The notes beneath the pieces are model-generated. The model ran no database searches, was not told the origin of the DNA, and saw only the letters and a list, made by a program, of their open reading frames with translations. Position numbers and translations under genes: made by a program. From Providencia huaxiensis (lineage in GTDB: Bacteria; Pseudomonadota; Gammaproteobacteria; Enterobacterales; Enterobacteriaceae): DNA of 64,000 nucleotides. This document shows positions 17,903 to 26,356 of the stretch, piece after piece (position 1 is the stretch's first letter; every line of letters starts with the position of its first letter). The stretch is from NCBI RefSeq assembly GCF_002843235.3, contig NZ_CP031123.2:4092001-4156000 (forward strand), read 5' to 3'.

Positions 17903-17919
17903 AGCGAAAAGCGTGCCAA
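17903..17919 (-). promoter_or_regulatory. Sigma-54 promoter of glnA (glnAp2-like)
   Basis: On the minus strand the sequence reads TTGGCACGCTTTTCGCT: GG of the -24 and GC of the -12 are ten bases apart, as RpoN requires. It is almost the E. coli glnAp2 sequence. The predicted start near 17891 puts the two NtrC sites at about -108 and -139, the E. coli spacing. Confidence 0.88.
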
Positions 17920-17990
17920 CTTTTTAATTATAGTAAATACTGATTGTTACGTGTGGACGAAGGGAGCCATCTAGCTTTCTTTATATGTAA

Positions 17991-18007
17991 TGCACTGGTT
18001 TGGTGCT
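17991..18007. promoter_or_regulatory. NtrC-binding site 2 upstream of glnA
   Basis: TGCACTGGTTTGGTGCT matches the NtrC palindrome with one terminal mismatch. Its centre is 31 bp from the next site, close to three helical turns, which favours cooperative binding on one face of the DNA. Confidence 0.82.
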
Positions 18008-18021
18008 AATGGTTTTGTTTT

Positions 18022-18038
18022 TGCACTAAATTGGTGCA
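18022..18038. promoter_or_regulatory. NtrC-binding site 1 upstream of glnA
   Basis: TGCACTAAATTGGTGCA is a perfect NtrC palindrome. With the site at 17991 it forms the enhancer for the sigma-54 promoter at 17903-17919. The rest of the interval 17769-18149 holds only the glnA leader and the terminator of the PadR-type gene. Confidence 0.88.
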
Positions 18039-18061
18039 AATGGCGTGTATAGATGAGAATT

Positions 18062-18103
18062 CAAATAAAAAATTAGCATTGTGCTCTGCTAGAGCACAAT
18101 GCT
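18062..18103 (-). terminator. Rho-independent terminator of the PadR-type gene
   Basis: A perfect 12-bp stem AGCATTGTGCTC (18075-18086) / GAGCACAATGCT (18092-18103) with a TGCTA loop, followed on the minus strand by AATTTTTTATTT. It ends transcription before the glnA enhancer. Confidence 0.85.
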
Positions 18104-18149
18104 GACGAGATAAAAAAGAAATAAGGTTGCTCAACGTGAAACAGCAACA

Positions 18150-19016
18150 TTAATCTTCATCGCTATTTGTTAATAACGTATTCACTTCTTCAATTTGTTT
18201 TACTGCATCATTGATAATTGAGGCAATTTGGCGAGTTTGTTCTTCATTTAGCTGTTTTAAAACCATTTTGTGACGTAATAATGCTTTAAAGCGACTAACG
18301 GCCATTTCAATGTCTTCCGCCAAATTACTGCCTTGTTGCATATCACGCGCTTTTGCTAGTTTGCGAGCAATAACAGCTTCAATTTCTTTATTTTGAGCTA
18401 GATGGGCTGCTCCCTCAGGAGTAATGGTAAAACTTTTGCGATTACGCTCAACAATCTGAGACTCTAGGAAGCCTTGTTCTTCTAACAGTGTTAGAGTTGG
18501 ATAAATAACACCGGGACTAGGCACATATAAGCCATTTGAGGCTTCTTGAATATCTTTGATAATTTCGTAGCCATAGCTTGGTTTTTTAGCGACTAACGAA
18601 AGTACCATAATATGAAGATCACCATGGTCGAATAAACGACGCAGCCCTTTGCCTCTTCCTCGGCCTCTTTGGCGGTCATCGCCGTGGCAGCGCTCACCGT
18701 GCCCGTGGCCATGACGGCCTTCACCGTGGCAGCGCTCACCGTGCCCGTGGCCATGACGGCCTTCACCGTGGCAGCGCTCACCGTGCCCGTGGCCATGACG
18801 GCCTTCACCGTGGCAGCGCTCACCGTGCCCGTGGCCATGACGGCCTTCGCCGTGGCAGCGTTCACCATGTCCGTGGCCATGACGGCCTTCACCGTGGCAG
18901 CGCTCACTGTGTCCATGACCATGACGGTCATCATTGTGGCAACATCCACCGTGGTGGCCACGTTGATTTTCATCGTGGTGTGCATAATATACATGACGAC
19001 AAGATTTAATTAGCAT
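18150..19016 (-). CDS. PadR-family regulator with His/Cys-rich repeat N-terminus (YqjI-like)
   Basis: A 288-residue protein. The ATG at 19016 has a strong AAGGAG site. Residues 1-115 are almost all His, Gly, Cys, Arg and Glu, mostly copies of the 14-residue unit GRHGHGHGERCHGE, an evident metal-binding arm. Residues about 125-205 are a PadR winged helix (FDHGDLHIMVLSLVAKKPSYGYE, then PSPGVIYPTLTLLEEQG), and the C-terminus is helical and probably dimerising. The architecture matches E. coli YqjI, a nickel-responsive repressor of yqjH, but the arm is much longer and no yqjH-like gene is adjacent. The gene sits between glnA and typA, which are neighbours in E. coli, so it looks inserted. Three palindromes upstream (19041-19116) suggest autorepression. 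The inducing metal is not known. Confidence 0.85.
   Translation of the reverse strand: MLIKSCRHVYYAHHDENQRGHHGGCCHNDDRHGHGHSERCHGEGRHGHGHGERCHGEGRHGHGHGERCHGEGRHGHGHGERCHGEGRHGHGHGERCHGEGRHGHGHGERCHGDDRQRGRGRGKGLRRLFDHGDLHIMVLSLVAKKPSYGYEIIKDIQEASNGLYVPSPGVIYPTLTLLEEQGFLESQIVERNRKSFTITPEGAAHLAQNKEIEAVIARKLAKARDMQQGSNLAEDIEMAVSRFKALLRHKMVLKQLNEEQTRQIASIINDAVKQIEEVNTLLTNSDED
18679..18929. repeat. 42-bp coding tandem repeat, six units
   Basis: Units start at 18679, 18721, 18763, 18805, 18847 and 18889. The second to fourth are near identical; the outer ones carry point changes and the last is partly degenerate. Each unit encodes four His and one Cys. The block is GC-rich in an AT-rich region, and because it is a multiple of three, copy number can change without loss of frame. 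Confidence 0.95.
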
Positions 19017-19040
19017 ATAGTTACTCCTTAGCTTGTAACT

Positions 19041-19116
19041 TTAGATATATCGAATTTATTTTATGGGTTTACTATATTTAGATATATCTAATTAGTCAAT
19101 TTAGATATATCTAAAT
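19041..19116. promoter_or_regulatory. Three palindromic operator-like boxes (TTAGATATATCTAA)
   Basis: Boxes at 19041-19054 (TTAGATATATCGAA, imperfect), 19078-19091 (perfect 14-mer) and 19099-19116 (perfect 18-bp palindrome with flanking AT/AT). They lie 25-100 bp upstream of the PadR-type start. Multiple identical palindromes next to a PadR gene are typical of an autoregulatory operator. Direct binding is inferred. Confidence 0.7.
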
Positions 19117-19448
19117 AACACAAAAAGATATTTAAACTGGCAGTTAAGAAAGAAAGTCTATTTTTTGTTCTTTTTTTGGGCTGCTAATATTAAGTTTTTA
19201 GCGTATTATTCTGTCACTTTGTGATTTCACAGTGCTGATAGGCCTATTTTTATTAGGTATTTTGGCTCAGTCTCGCAACTGAATGTTTTTTCGTTAAAAA
19301 CTTTTTATACAGTGATGGGTTTCACATTTATTCCACTTGTGCGGAAAAACGTGTAAAATAACAGCAAATTAACGTAGAAAGTATGTTTGGGTAATTAGAA
19401 TGCCGCAAAAAACATATTCCTTTCCTGTCAATTAAACGGTAAAAATCC
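19117..19448. other. Intergenic region upstream of typA
   Basis: No gene is seen. A possible sigma-70 promoter for typA is TTCCAC (19331-19336), 17 bp, TAAAAT (19354-19359). This is a weak match and only a suggestion. Confidence 0.4.
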
Positions 19449-21272
19449 TTGTCAATTCAAAACTTAAGAAACATCGCCATCATCGCTCACGTTGACCATG
19501 GCAAGACCACACTGGTTGGTAAATTATTGCAACAGTCAGGTACGTTCGGCGAACGTGAAACTGTCGATGAGCGTGTTATGGACTCCAACGACTTGGAGAA
19601 AGAGCGTGGTATTACCATTCTTGCTAAAAATACTGCAATCCAATGGAATGGTTATCACATCAATATCGTAGACACCCCAGGCCACGCCGATTTCGGTGGT
19701 GAGGTTGAGCGCGTAATGTCTATGGTTGACTGCGTTCTGCTGGTTGTTGATGCGATGGACGGCCCAATGCCACAAACTCGTTTCGTAACGCAAAAAGCGT
19801 TCGATCACGGCTTACGTCCAATTGTTGTTATCAATAAAGTTGACCGCCCTGGCGCACGTCCTGATTGGGTCGTTGACCAAGTATTCGACTTATTCGTGAA
19901 CTTAGGTGCAACGGATGAGCAACTCGATTTCCCTATCGTTTATGCCTCTGCATTAAACGGTATCGCAGGTCTTGAGCACGAAAACATGGCTGAAGACATG
20001 ACCCCACTGTACGAAGCTATCGTGGAACACGTTGCACCTCCAGCAGTTGACGTTGACGGTCCATTCCAAATGCAAGTTTCGCAATTGGATTACAACAGCT
20101 ATTTAGGTGTTATCGGTATCGGTCGTATTAAGCGCGGCGTTGTTAAGCCTAACCAACAAATAACTGTTATCGATAGCGAAGGTAAAACTCGCAACGGTAA
20201 AATCGGTAAAGTGTTAACTCACTTAGGTTTAGAGCGTATCGATTCACAGCAAGCGGAAGCGGGTGATATCGTTGCGCTGACTGGTTTAGGCGAACTAAAC
20301 ATTTCTGACACTATTTGCCAAGTGGGTAGCGTTGAAGCACTGCCTGCGTTAGCGGTTGATGAGCCAACAGTTAGCATGTTCTACTGTGTTAACACCTCAC
20401 CATTCTGCGGTAAAGAAGGTAAATTCGTGACTTCACGTCAGATCCTTGACCGCCTGAATAAAGAACTGGTTCACAACGTTGCACTGCGTGTTGAAGAAAC
20501 TCAAGACCCAGACGCATTCCGTGTATCTGGTCGTGGTGAGCTGCACTTATCTGTTCTTATCGAAAACATGCGTCGTGAAGGCTTCGAATTAGCCGTATCT
20601 CGTCCAAAAGTTATCATTCGTGAAATCGATGGTCGTAAACAAGAGCCGTTCGAACAAGTGACTTTAGACGTTGAAGAACAGCACCAAGGCGACATCATGA
20701 AAGCTTTAGGTGAGCGTAAAGGTGACCTGCGTGACATGATGCCAGACGGTAAAGGCCGTGTGCGTCTTGACTACATTATCCCAAGCCGTGGCTTGATTGG
20801 CTTCCGTACTGAATTCATGACAATGACATCAGGTACGGGTTTACTGTACTCAACATTCAGCCATTACGATGATGTTCGCCCAGGTGAAATCGGTGGCCGC
20901 CAAAACGGTGTTCTGATCTCCAACGGTCAAGGTAAAGCGGTTGCTTATGCTCTGTACAGCCTGCAAGATCGCGGTAAATTGTTCTTAGGTCACGGTGCTG
21001 AAGTGTATGAAGGCCAAATCATTGGTATTCACTCACGTTCTAACGACTTAACCGTTAACTGCTTAACCGGTAAAAAACTGACTAACATGCGTGCATCAGG
21101 TACTGACGAAGCAACAACGCTGTCACCACCAATCAAAATGACTCTGGAACAAGCTCTTGAGTTCATTGATGATGACGAGTTAGTTGAAGTGACTCCGCAG
21201 TCTATTCGTCTGCGTAAACGTCACTTGACTGAGAACGACCGCCGTCGTGCAAGCCGTTCTAAAGAAGACTAA
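19449..21272 (+). CDS. typA: Translational GTPase TypA/BipA
   Basis: A 607-residue ribosome-binding GTPase of the EF-G class, involved in 50S assembly and stress or cold adaptation. G1 AHVDHGKT (13-20), switch II/G3 [15 protein letters not shown], and G4 [10 protein letters not shown]; then domain II, the EF-G-like domains III and V, and the BipA-specific C-terminal domain. The start codon is TTG at 19449: a stop codon lies nine bases upstream in frame and no ATG or GTG is available, and this start aligns with the family N-terminus. The ribosome site is weak. Usual neighbour of glnA, here separated from it by the PadR-type gene. Followed by a strong terminator. Confidence 0.98.
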   Translation: MSIQNLRNIAIIAHVDHGKTTLVGKLLQQSGTFGERETVDERVMDSNDLEKERGITILAKNTAIQWNGYHINIVDTPGHADFGGEVERVMSMVDCVLLVVDAMDGPMPQTRFVTQKAFDHGLRPIVVINKVDRPGARPDWVVDQVFDLFVNLGATDEQLDFPIVYASALNGIAGLEHENMAEDMTPLYEAIVEHVAPPAVDVDGPFQMQVSQLDYNSYLGVIGIGRIKRGVVKPNQQITVIDSEGKTRNGKIGKVLTHLGLERIDSQQAEAGDIVALTGLGELNISDTICQVGSVEALPALAVDEPTVSMFYCVNTSPFCGKEGKFVTSRQILDRLNKELVHNVALRVEETQDPDAFRVSGRGELHLSVLIENMRREGFELAVSRPKVIIREIDGRKQEPFEQVTLDVEEQHQGDIMKALGERKGDLRDMMPDGKGRVRLDYIIPSRGLIGFRTEFMTMTSGTGLLYSTFSHYDDVRPGEIGGRQNGVLISNGQGKAVAYALYSLQDRGKLFLGHGAEVYEGQIIGIHSRSNDLTVNCLTGKKLTNMRASGTDEATTLSPPIKMTLEQALEFIDDDELVEVTPQSIRLRKRHLTENDRRRASRSKED

Positions 21273-21320
21273 TTACCATTACGTGATGTTGTTTATTACG
21301 TTATTGTAGTGATGTGTGTA

Positions 21321-21353
21321 GTAAGGCGCCGAAAGGCGCCTTACTTATTTATG
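21321..21353 (+). terminator. Terminator of typA
   Basis: A perfect 10-bp stem GTAAGGCGCC (21321-21330) / GGCGCCTTAC (21335-21344) with a GAAA tetraloop, then TTATTTAT. The stem is GC-rich at the base of the loop and the stop codon is 49 bp upstream. Confidence 0.82.
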
Positions 21354-21357
21354 AGAT

Positions 21358-21960
21358 TTATAATGACTTGTCTTTCTTCATAAAATACAGTGATGAAATA
21401 AACAGTCCGATAATTAAAGGGATTTCGTACAATTCTTCAATAAGGCTTTGTAGCTCAGAATGATGTAGAAAAATGGAACTCAGAAATCGATGGTGTTCAA
21501 CACTATCTGAAATCAAGAAAGCACAAAGAGTCAGTAGTAAACTCCAAATTGGAATCGCTGTATTTTTTAGGTGAAAAACAATACTTTTTCTTAATGAAGA
21601 AGCACATAGCATCAAAACTAAGCCGCCAATCAAGACGATAGAAATTATCCTAAAATAGGTGTGATCCAGATTAGGAAAAAATTCGCGCCCCCAATTTGTT
21701 CCTCTGCCAAATAATGTTACCCACCAGATAGTTGCCCATAACCAAAATAGTTTCATTCCTTGGTTTTTTTGTTGTAATGGTTTCATATAAAACCAAGTAA
21801 AAAAGGCACAGAAAATTAGAGTAATTGATTGAAAATGTTCAATAATTTTTGTTGTGAGGTCGATATTGAAATTCAGGGGGAGATTGTTAAATAATGGAAT
21901 TAAAAATAAGCTTCCCCAGAGAATAACAATCGGCCAAGAGATTGTTTTATCTATTTTCAT
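21358..21960 (-). CDS. Unknown multi-pass inner-membrane protein
   Basis: A 200-residue protein that I do not recognise. It has five to six hydrophobic segments (about 10-28, 42-60, 70-85, 102-122, 132-152, 178-195) with short charged loops, including WWVTLFGRGTNWGREFFPNLDH between the third and fourth and a His-rich stretch DSVEHHRFLSSIFLHHSE in the loop before the last helix. There is no signal peptide cleavage site. It is a single gene on the minus strand, convergent with typA and divergent from yihX. A palindrome at 21995-22015 lies 35 bp upstream. No transport or enzyme motif is visible, and the gene has no counterpart in the E. coli order at this place that I know of. Confidence 0.7.
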   Translation of the reverse strand: MKIDKTISWPIVILWGSLFLIPLFNNLPLNFNIDLTTKIIEHFQSITLIFCAFFTWFYMKPLQQKNQGMKLFWLWATIWWVTLFGRGTNWGREFFPNLDHTYFRIISIVLIGGLVLMLCASSLRKSIVFHLKNTAIPIWSLLLTLCAFLISDSVEHHRFLSSIFLHHSELQSLIEELYEIPLIIGLFISSLYFMKKDKSL

Positions 21961-22311
21961 AGTATGACTTTTATATTTTAAGATTTATTTATTACTGATA
22001 TCGCATAGATATCAGCTCACATTGCTTGTGGTATGACTTGCTACGTAAAAACTATTATGCAAAAAGCTTGTGGAGGGACTTAACATTTAGTATCAAAAAC
22101 CGATAGTGCTAAGTGAAATAGCACCTTTGGGATAAAAAGCGTTTTCTCATTAACGGAGCAAATCGTTCAGTTTGTTGCTCATTAATTGCGCTAAGTGTGG
22201 ATTGCTTAATCGATAAATTGACAAAATAACGTGAATTATCACTAATTAGGGCTGTTCAGTTGCCCGAATAATGATTAAAGTAAATTTAGTGAATAACAAT
22301 GAGGAAAATTT
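21961..22311. other. Divergent intergenic region with a palindrome
   Basis: Holds CTGATATC (21995-22002) / GATATCAG (22008-22015) with a 5-nt centre, placed where an operator for the membrane-protein gene would be. A TTGACA at 22218-22223 with an AT-rich -10 region near 22242 may serve yihX, though the spacing is 18-19 bp. No gene seen. Confidence 0.4.
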
Positions 22312-22926
22312 ATGCTGTATATCTTCGATATGGGTAATGTGATTATTGATATCGACTTTAATCGTGTATTTGATAAATGGTCTGAACTGAGTGGTACACC
22401 AAGTGAAGAAATCAAATCACGTTTTACTTTTGGTAATATCTTTCAATTACATGAGTGTGGAAAAATTTCAGACATCGAGTTTGCTGAGCTGCTTTGTGAA
22501 GAAATGGACATTACACTAAGCTTTGAAGACTTTGCTGAAGGCTGGCACGCTATTTTTATTTCGTTACGACCTGAAGTCATTGATATTATGGAGCGCCTTC
22601 GTGAACAAGGGCACCGAGTGGTCGTTTTATCGAATACCAACCGTCTACATCTAGACTACTGGCCAGCACACTACCCAGAAATTGCAGCTTCCTCTGATTT
22701 CCTATATCTCTCCCAGGATTTAGGCATGCGTAAGCCTGATCCAGAAATTTACAAATATGTGCTGCAATCAGAAGAGTTTGATGCTGCGGATGCTATTTTC
22801 TTTGATGACGTCGAAGAAAATATAAAAGCCGCAGAAGCTCTTGGTATTCGCAGTATTCATGTCGTGAATAAAGACACCATTCCTGAATATTTCCGCACTT
22901 ACGATTTCAGTGCTGAAGTTGAATAA
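22312..22926 (+). CDS. yihX: HAD-family alpha-D-glucose-1-phosphate phosphatase YihX
   Basis: A 204-residue cytoplasmic HAD hydrolase. Motif I is FDMGNVIIDIDF (Asp6 the nucleophile). The helical cap spans about 15-80. Motif II is VVLSNTNR, motif III the Lys in GMRKPD, and motif IV FFDDVEEN. These and the whole length match E. coli YihX, which releases glucose from glucose-1-phosphate. ATG at 22312 with AGGAAAATTT upstream. It precedes dtd and fabY; in E. coli yihY lies between yihX and dtd, whereas here yihY is at 60892. Confidence 0.93.
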   Translation: MLYIFDMGNVIIDIDFNRVFDKWSELSGTPSEEIKSRFTFGNIFQLHECGKISDIEFAELLCEEMDITLSFEDFAEGWHAIFISLRPEVIDIMERLREQGHRVVVLSNTNRLHLDYWPAHYPEIAASSDFLYLSQDLGMRKPDPEIYKYVLQSEEFDAADAIFFDDVEENIKAAEALGIRSIHVVNKDTIPEYFRTYDFSAEVE

Positions 22927-22944
22927 CATCCTGATTTTATCGTG

Positions 22945-22975
22945 GAGCAACGTTTAACGTTGCTCTATCGTTTTG
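22945..22975 (+). terminator. Stem-loop between yihX and dtd
   Basis: An almost continuous palindrome GAGCAACGTT (22945-22954), T, AACGTTGCTC (22956-22965), followed by TATCGTTTTG. Probably a weak or partial terminator; dtd starts only 22 bp after the stem. Confidence 0.5.
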
Positions 22976-22987
22976 TAAAGAGCCATC

Positions 22988-23425
22988 ATGATTGCATTAA
23001 TCCAGAGAGTCACTCAAGCGAGTGTGGTTGTTGATCAGAAAATAGTAGGGCAAATAAATACCGGGTTGTTGGTTTTGCTTGGCGTTGAAAAAGATGATGA
23101 TGAGCAGAAAGCCAAGCGTTTGTGTGAAAAAGTATTAGGCTACCGTATTTTTAGCGATGAACAAGGGAAAATGAATCTCAATGTTCAACAAGCGGGAGGC
23201 AGACTATTGGTGGTTTCTCAATTTACTTTAGCGGCTGACACCAAAAAAGGTATGCGGCCGAGTTTTTCAGGGGGAGCAGAACCTGAGAAAGTAGATACCT
23301 TGTATCAATACTTCGTTGAACAAAGCCGGCTAAAAGGGATTGAAACACAAACTGGTGAATTTGCTGCTGATATGCAAGTGAATCTAACCAATGATGGCCC
23401 TGTTACTTTCTGGCTACAAGTGTGA
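22988..23425 (+). CDS. dtd: D-aminoacyl-tRNA deacylase
   Basis: A 145-residue homodimeric enzyme that hydrolyses D-amino acids (and glycine) wrongly attached to tRNA. It begins [13 protein letters not shown]. The two family motifs are present: [17 protein letters not shown] and the cross-subunit Gly-cisPro motif in [12 protein letters not shown] at the C-terminus. Usual length. The stop overlaps a possible GTG start of the next frame, indicating one operon with fabY. Confidence 0.97.
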   Translation: MIALIQRVTQASVVVDQKIVGQINTGLLVLLGVEKDDDEQKAKRLCEKVLGYRIFSDEQGKMNLNVQQAGGRLLVVSQFTLAADTKKGMRPSFSGGAEPEKVDTLYQYFVEQSRLKGIETQTGEFAADMQVNLTNDGPVTFWLQV

Positions 23426-23448
23426 GTCCATTTTTAAAGGGGGAAGCG

Positions 23449-24363
23449 ATGTACCATTTACGTACACCGAAAGATGATATTGAATTCGCAACTTATTACC
23501 ATTTTCGCTGGGAAATGTTACGAAAACCGTTTAATCAGCCCCTTGGTTCAGAAAAAGATGGTTATGATTTAACCGCACACCATCAAATGGTCGTGGATGA
23601 TAAAAACCGTATTCTTGCTATTGGCCGCTTATATATCAATGCCGATAACGAAGGCGCTATCCGTTTTTTAGCCGTTAACCCTGTCATGCAAGGTAAAGGA
23701 CTTGGCAAATTAATTATCATGGCCCTGGAGTCTGTTGCGCGGCAAGAAGGCGTAAAACGCATTGTGTCGAGCGTTCGTGAAGAAGCCGTACCATTTTTCG
23801 ACAAAATGGGTTTTGAGAACCGTGGCCAAGTTGCTGGGCAGTTAAAAACGCCAGTACGCCACTATTTGATGATTAAACCCATAGAGATGCTAGACCAAAT
23901 ATTACATCGTCCAGATTGGTGTGGTGAGCTACAGCAAGCCTGGTATAAGTACATTCCATTGAGTGAGAAAATGGGGGTCCGAGTCGACCAATACACGGGG
24001 ACTCGTTTTATTACCACCATGCCGGAAGCGGGCAACCAAAACCCTCATGAAACAATATTTGCAGGAAGCCAATTTTCATTAGCTACCTTGACAGGATGGG
24101 GGCTGATTTGGCTGTTAATGCAAGAACACCAGCTTGGTGGTGATATTGTGTTGGTCGATGCCAGTATTCGTTATGGTAAGCCTGTAAGCGGTAGGCCGAC
24201 AGCGACAGCGGACTTAGCAAATATGAGCGGTGACCTTGACCGTTTAGCGCGAGGTAGCAAGGCGCGAGTAAAGCTGAAAGTCGAGGTTAGTAACCCTGAT
24301 GGCAAAGTGGGCGCAGTATTCAGTGGTGTCTATATGGTGTTACCTGTAGAAGCAAAAAAATAA
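23449..24363 (+). CDS. fabY: Acetyl-ACP synthase-like bifunctional protein FabY (YiiD)
   Basis: A 304-residue two-domain protein. The N-terminal half is a GNAT acetyltransferase (the acetyl-CoA loop near [13 protein letters not shown]), and the C-terminal half is a hot-dog thioesterase-like domain (from about 160; [19 protein letters not shown]). E. coli YiiD was renamed FabY for a role in starting fatty-acid synthesis. The ATG at 23449 with GGGGGA seven bases upstream is chosen; a GTG at 23422 overlapping the dtd stop would add nine residues, and the E. coli protein also has a short N-terminal extension, so the start is uncertain. Confidence 0.9.
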   Translation: MYHLRTPKDDIEFATYYHFRWEMLRKPFNQPLGSEKDGYDLTAHHQMVVDDKNRILAIGRLYINADNEGAIRFLAVNPVMQGKGLGKLIIMALESVARQEGVKRIVSSVREEAVPFFDKMGFENRGQVAGQLKTPVRHYLMIKPIEMLDQILHRPDWCGELQQAWYKYIPLSEKMGVRVDQYTGTRFITTMPEAGNQNPHETIFAGSQFSLATLTGWGLIWLLMQEHQLGGDIVLVDASIRYGKPVSGRPTATADLANMSGDLDRLARGSKARVKLKVEVSNPDGKVGAVFSGVYMVLPVEAKK

Positions 24364-24365
24364 AG

Positions 24366-24401
24366 TTATCCATTGAATATTAATTATCCATTGAATATTA
24401 A
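24366..24401. repeat. 18-bp direct tandem duplication
   Basis: TTATCCATTGAATATTAA occurs twice back to back (24366-24383, 24384-24401) just after the fabY stop and before its terminator. A recent slippage duplication; no function is suggested. Confidence 0.9.
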
Positions 24402-24405
24402 AAAG

Positions 24406-24438
24406 AAAGGCAGGCTTGATTGACCTGCCTTTTGTGTT
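24406..24438 (+). terminator. Terminator of dtd-fabY
   Basis: Stem AAAGGCAGG (24406-24414) / CCTGCCTTT (24424-24432) with a 9-nt loop and a T-rich tail TTGTGTTTTT. Confidence 0.85.
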
Positions 24439-24473
24439 TTTATTGATTGTTAGCTTTTATTGAACGCTGGTTT

Positions 24474-26231
24474 TTATTGATTACTAAGTGCGGGAAGCGG
24501 TTCTACTAACGAAGGCTCAATTGGTTGCAAGTCAGCATCGGACTCCACCGATGAGGTGACAACCCCGTTTACAACGGTACGGAATAGGCGTTTGCCTTGC
24601 AATGGGACTGCCATCAATTCCCCATTCAGACTTTTTGCCACAGATGGGGCGAGTAAATCCCCTTGTAATGTCGCATCAAAATCACCGATGACTTGAGCTG
24701 GAAAGCCTGCCCAACCCCATTGGTTTAAATCAACGAGATCAATATTCGAACCCGATGCTCTCAGTAAGAAGGGGACTTTTTTCGGTTCTTGTTTTACCAG
24801 CAGGCCAATCTTACTGATGCCTTTATCGGTACTGACTGTTAAGCTCGCTGCAGCTGAAGATTTACCACTTTGACGCACTTCAATAAACGGGCGGCGTACT
24901 AGAACTTGGTTGATTGTGCCGCTATCTGCAGTGAATGTCGCTTTACCGCTCCAAATTCCCCACTGCTTTTGTTTAATCAAGTCGATATTTTCAATATTGC
25001 CACTGAGCGCGGTCAGTTCGAAAGGAAACTGCGGTTGGATATTCATCAAAAGTGATTGGGAAAGGGTGAATTTTTTGATACTTAAACCGGATAACCAAGC
25101 TGGTGTAGGCTCTGCAAAGAATGATAGCCAAGTTTCAGGCAGTGTGTATAAGATACCCGCTAGTTTGCCTTCGTCGATAGTCAGTACTCGATCATTGCGC
25201 TGCCAAGACCCACTGAGGTTAAAGACGCCTTTATTATAGTAACCCGATAACTTGTTGATACTCAGGTTGTCACCGTTAATTTTCAGGTCACCAATTAAGG
25301 TACTCAGTTGCTGGTCTTTCACGACAAATTGGTCAACATTAAAGCTAATGTTGCTTTCGGAACTCGTCCAGCTCCCTCTCGTGAAGCTGAGTTGGTCAAT
25401 TTCGGTGCTCAGGCCAGAAAGTGCCCAATCTTTACCTTGAATATCAACATTGGTTAGTTCTACCTTTTTGACCTGCAATGATTTTTCACTCGCTATTGCA
25501 TCAAATAGTGAATCGAAATCAACTTTATTTTCCCAGCCGACTTTATTCATGGTGAGGGAGTCAACCATGATAGAGCCATCGTCAAGTACCTTTCCAGCAC
25601 CCGCAATATAGCCGTTATTTAAGTAGGCACTTGCTTGGCTTATTTCTGTTCCTTGCTGCTGTAATTTACCCGTAATGGCAACATTCTTGAATGAAAGGTC
25701 ATTGAATTTTAATTGGTTAGAGGTAAATCGAAAATCACCGTAACCAAAAGGCGTGTTCTCGGTGGGTTTCCAAGGGGTAATTCCCCCCGTGAAGCCAGTG
25801 ACTTGCACGGTATCATCACCTTTTTTAAGCGTGATTTGGCTATTTTCAAATTGCAAAATATTAGCGGAAATAGGTAGCAGTATCGTATCGGGTGTGACTG
25901 TTGTAGATAATGTTCCTTGAGTGATAACCAAACGTTTGATAGCGGTGCCGCTAAATATATTTTTCCAGTTAACATCAAGCACGACTTGCCGTGAGTCTAA
26001 AGATAGATCACTGTTTTTAGCAGCTAATTTGACATCTTGGAAGATGAATTCACCGGGGTTAGAAAATTCATGCCCCATAATTCCCACATCAATATCATAA
26101 TTGGTGAATTTACTTAAAAATTGACTGGAGTAGGATGCACCCCAACGGGTTTGCAGCCCGATATAAGTAAAAATAAACAATAGCAGCAGTAACAAAAGTG
26201 CATAGGTAGTAAATTTGATTAACCATTTCAC
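24474..26231 (-). CDS. yicH: AsmA-family inner-membrane-anchored protein YicH
   Basis: A 585-residue protein with one N-terminal membrane helix (about 7-27, LLLLLLFIFTYIGL) and a long periplasmic beta-rich body typical of AsmA/TamB bridge-like proteins, which are linked to phospholipid movement between membranes. Similar length to E. coli YicH (about 570). The C-terminal tail is acidic and Pro-rich (SDADLQPIEPSLVEPLPAL). Downstream of xanP in the same direction, as in E. coli, with 125 bp between. Function in detail is unproved. Confidence 0.9.
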   Translation of the reverse strand: MKWLIKFTTYALLLLLLLFIFTYIGLQTRWGASYSSQFLSKFTNYDIDVGIMGHEFSNPGEFIFQDVKLAAKNSDLSLDSRQVVLDVNWKNIFSGTAIKRLVITQGTLSTTVTPDTILLPISANILQFENSQITLKKGDDTVQVTGFTGGITPWKPTENTPFGYGDFRFTSNQLKFNDLSFKNVAITGKLQQQGTEISQASAYLNNGYIAGAGKVLDDGSIMVDSLTMNKVGWENKVDFDSLFDAIASEKSLQVKKVELTNVDIQGKDWALSGLSTEIDQLSFTRGSWTSSESNISFNVDQFVVKDQQLSTLIGDLKINGDNLSINKLSGYYNKGVFNLSGSWQRNDRVLTIDEGKLAGILYTLPETWLSFFAEPTPAWLSGLSIKKFTLSQSLLMNIQPQFPFELTALSGNIENIDLIKQKQWGIWSGKATFTADSGTINQVLVRRPFIEVRQSGKSSAAASLTVSTDKGISKIGLLVKQEPKKVPFLLRASGSNIDLVDLNQWGWAGFPAQVIGDFDATLQGDLLAPSVAKSLNGELMAVPLQGKRLFRTVVNGVVTSSVESDADLQPIEPSLVEPLPALSNQ

Positions 26232-26356
26232 AGTTTACTGCTCCTTTGGTTTGTTGACGAATAGACACTGGAAGAGACTGCCTAATATAGCGACAATTTA
26301 AGGATAGCATACAGAAAAACCGCCAGAGTGTTCAACACTGGCGGCTAGAATGAAGG

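Noticed and set aside
18679..18929. Repeat block as a CRISPR array
   Set aside because: Units are directly adjacent without unique spacers, lie within a coding frame, and no cas gene is nearby.
18593..19013. Overlapping long ORFs on both strands within the PadR-type gene
   Set aside because: They result from the 42-bp repeat, whose length is a multiple of three, so every frame stays open. Their low-complexity products and lack of ribosome sites argue against genes.
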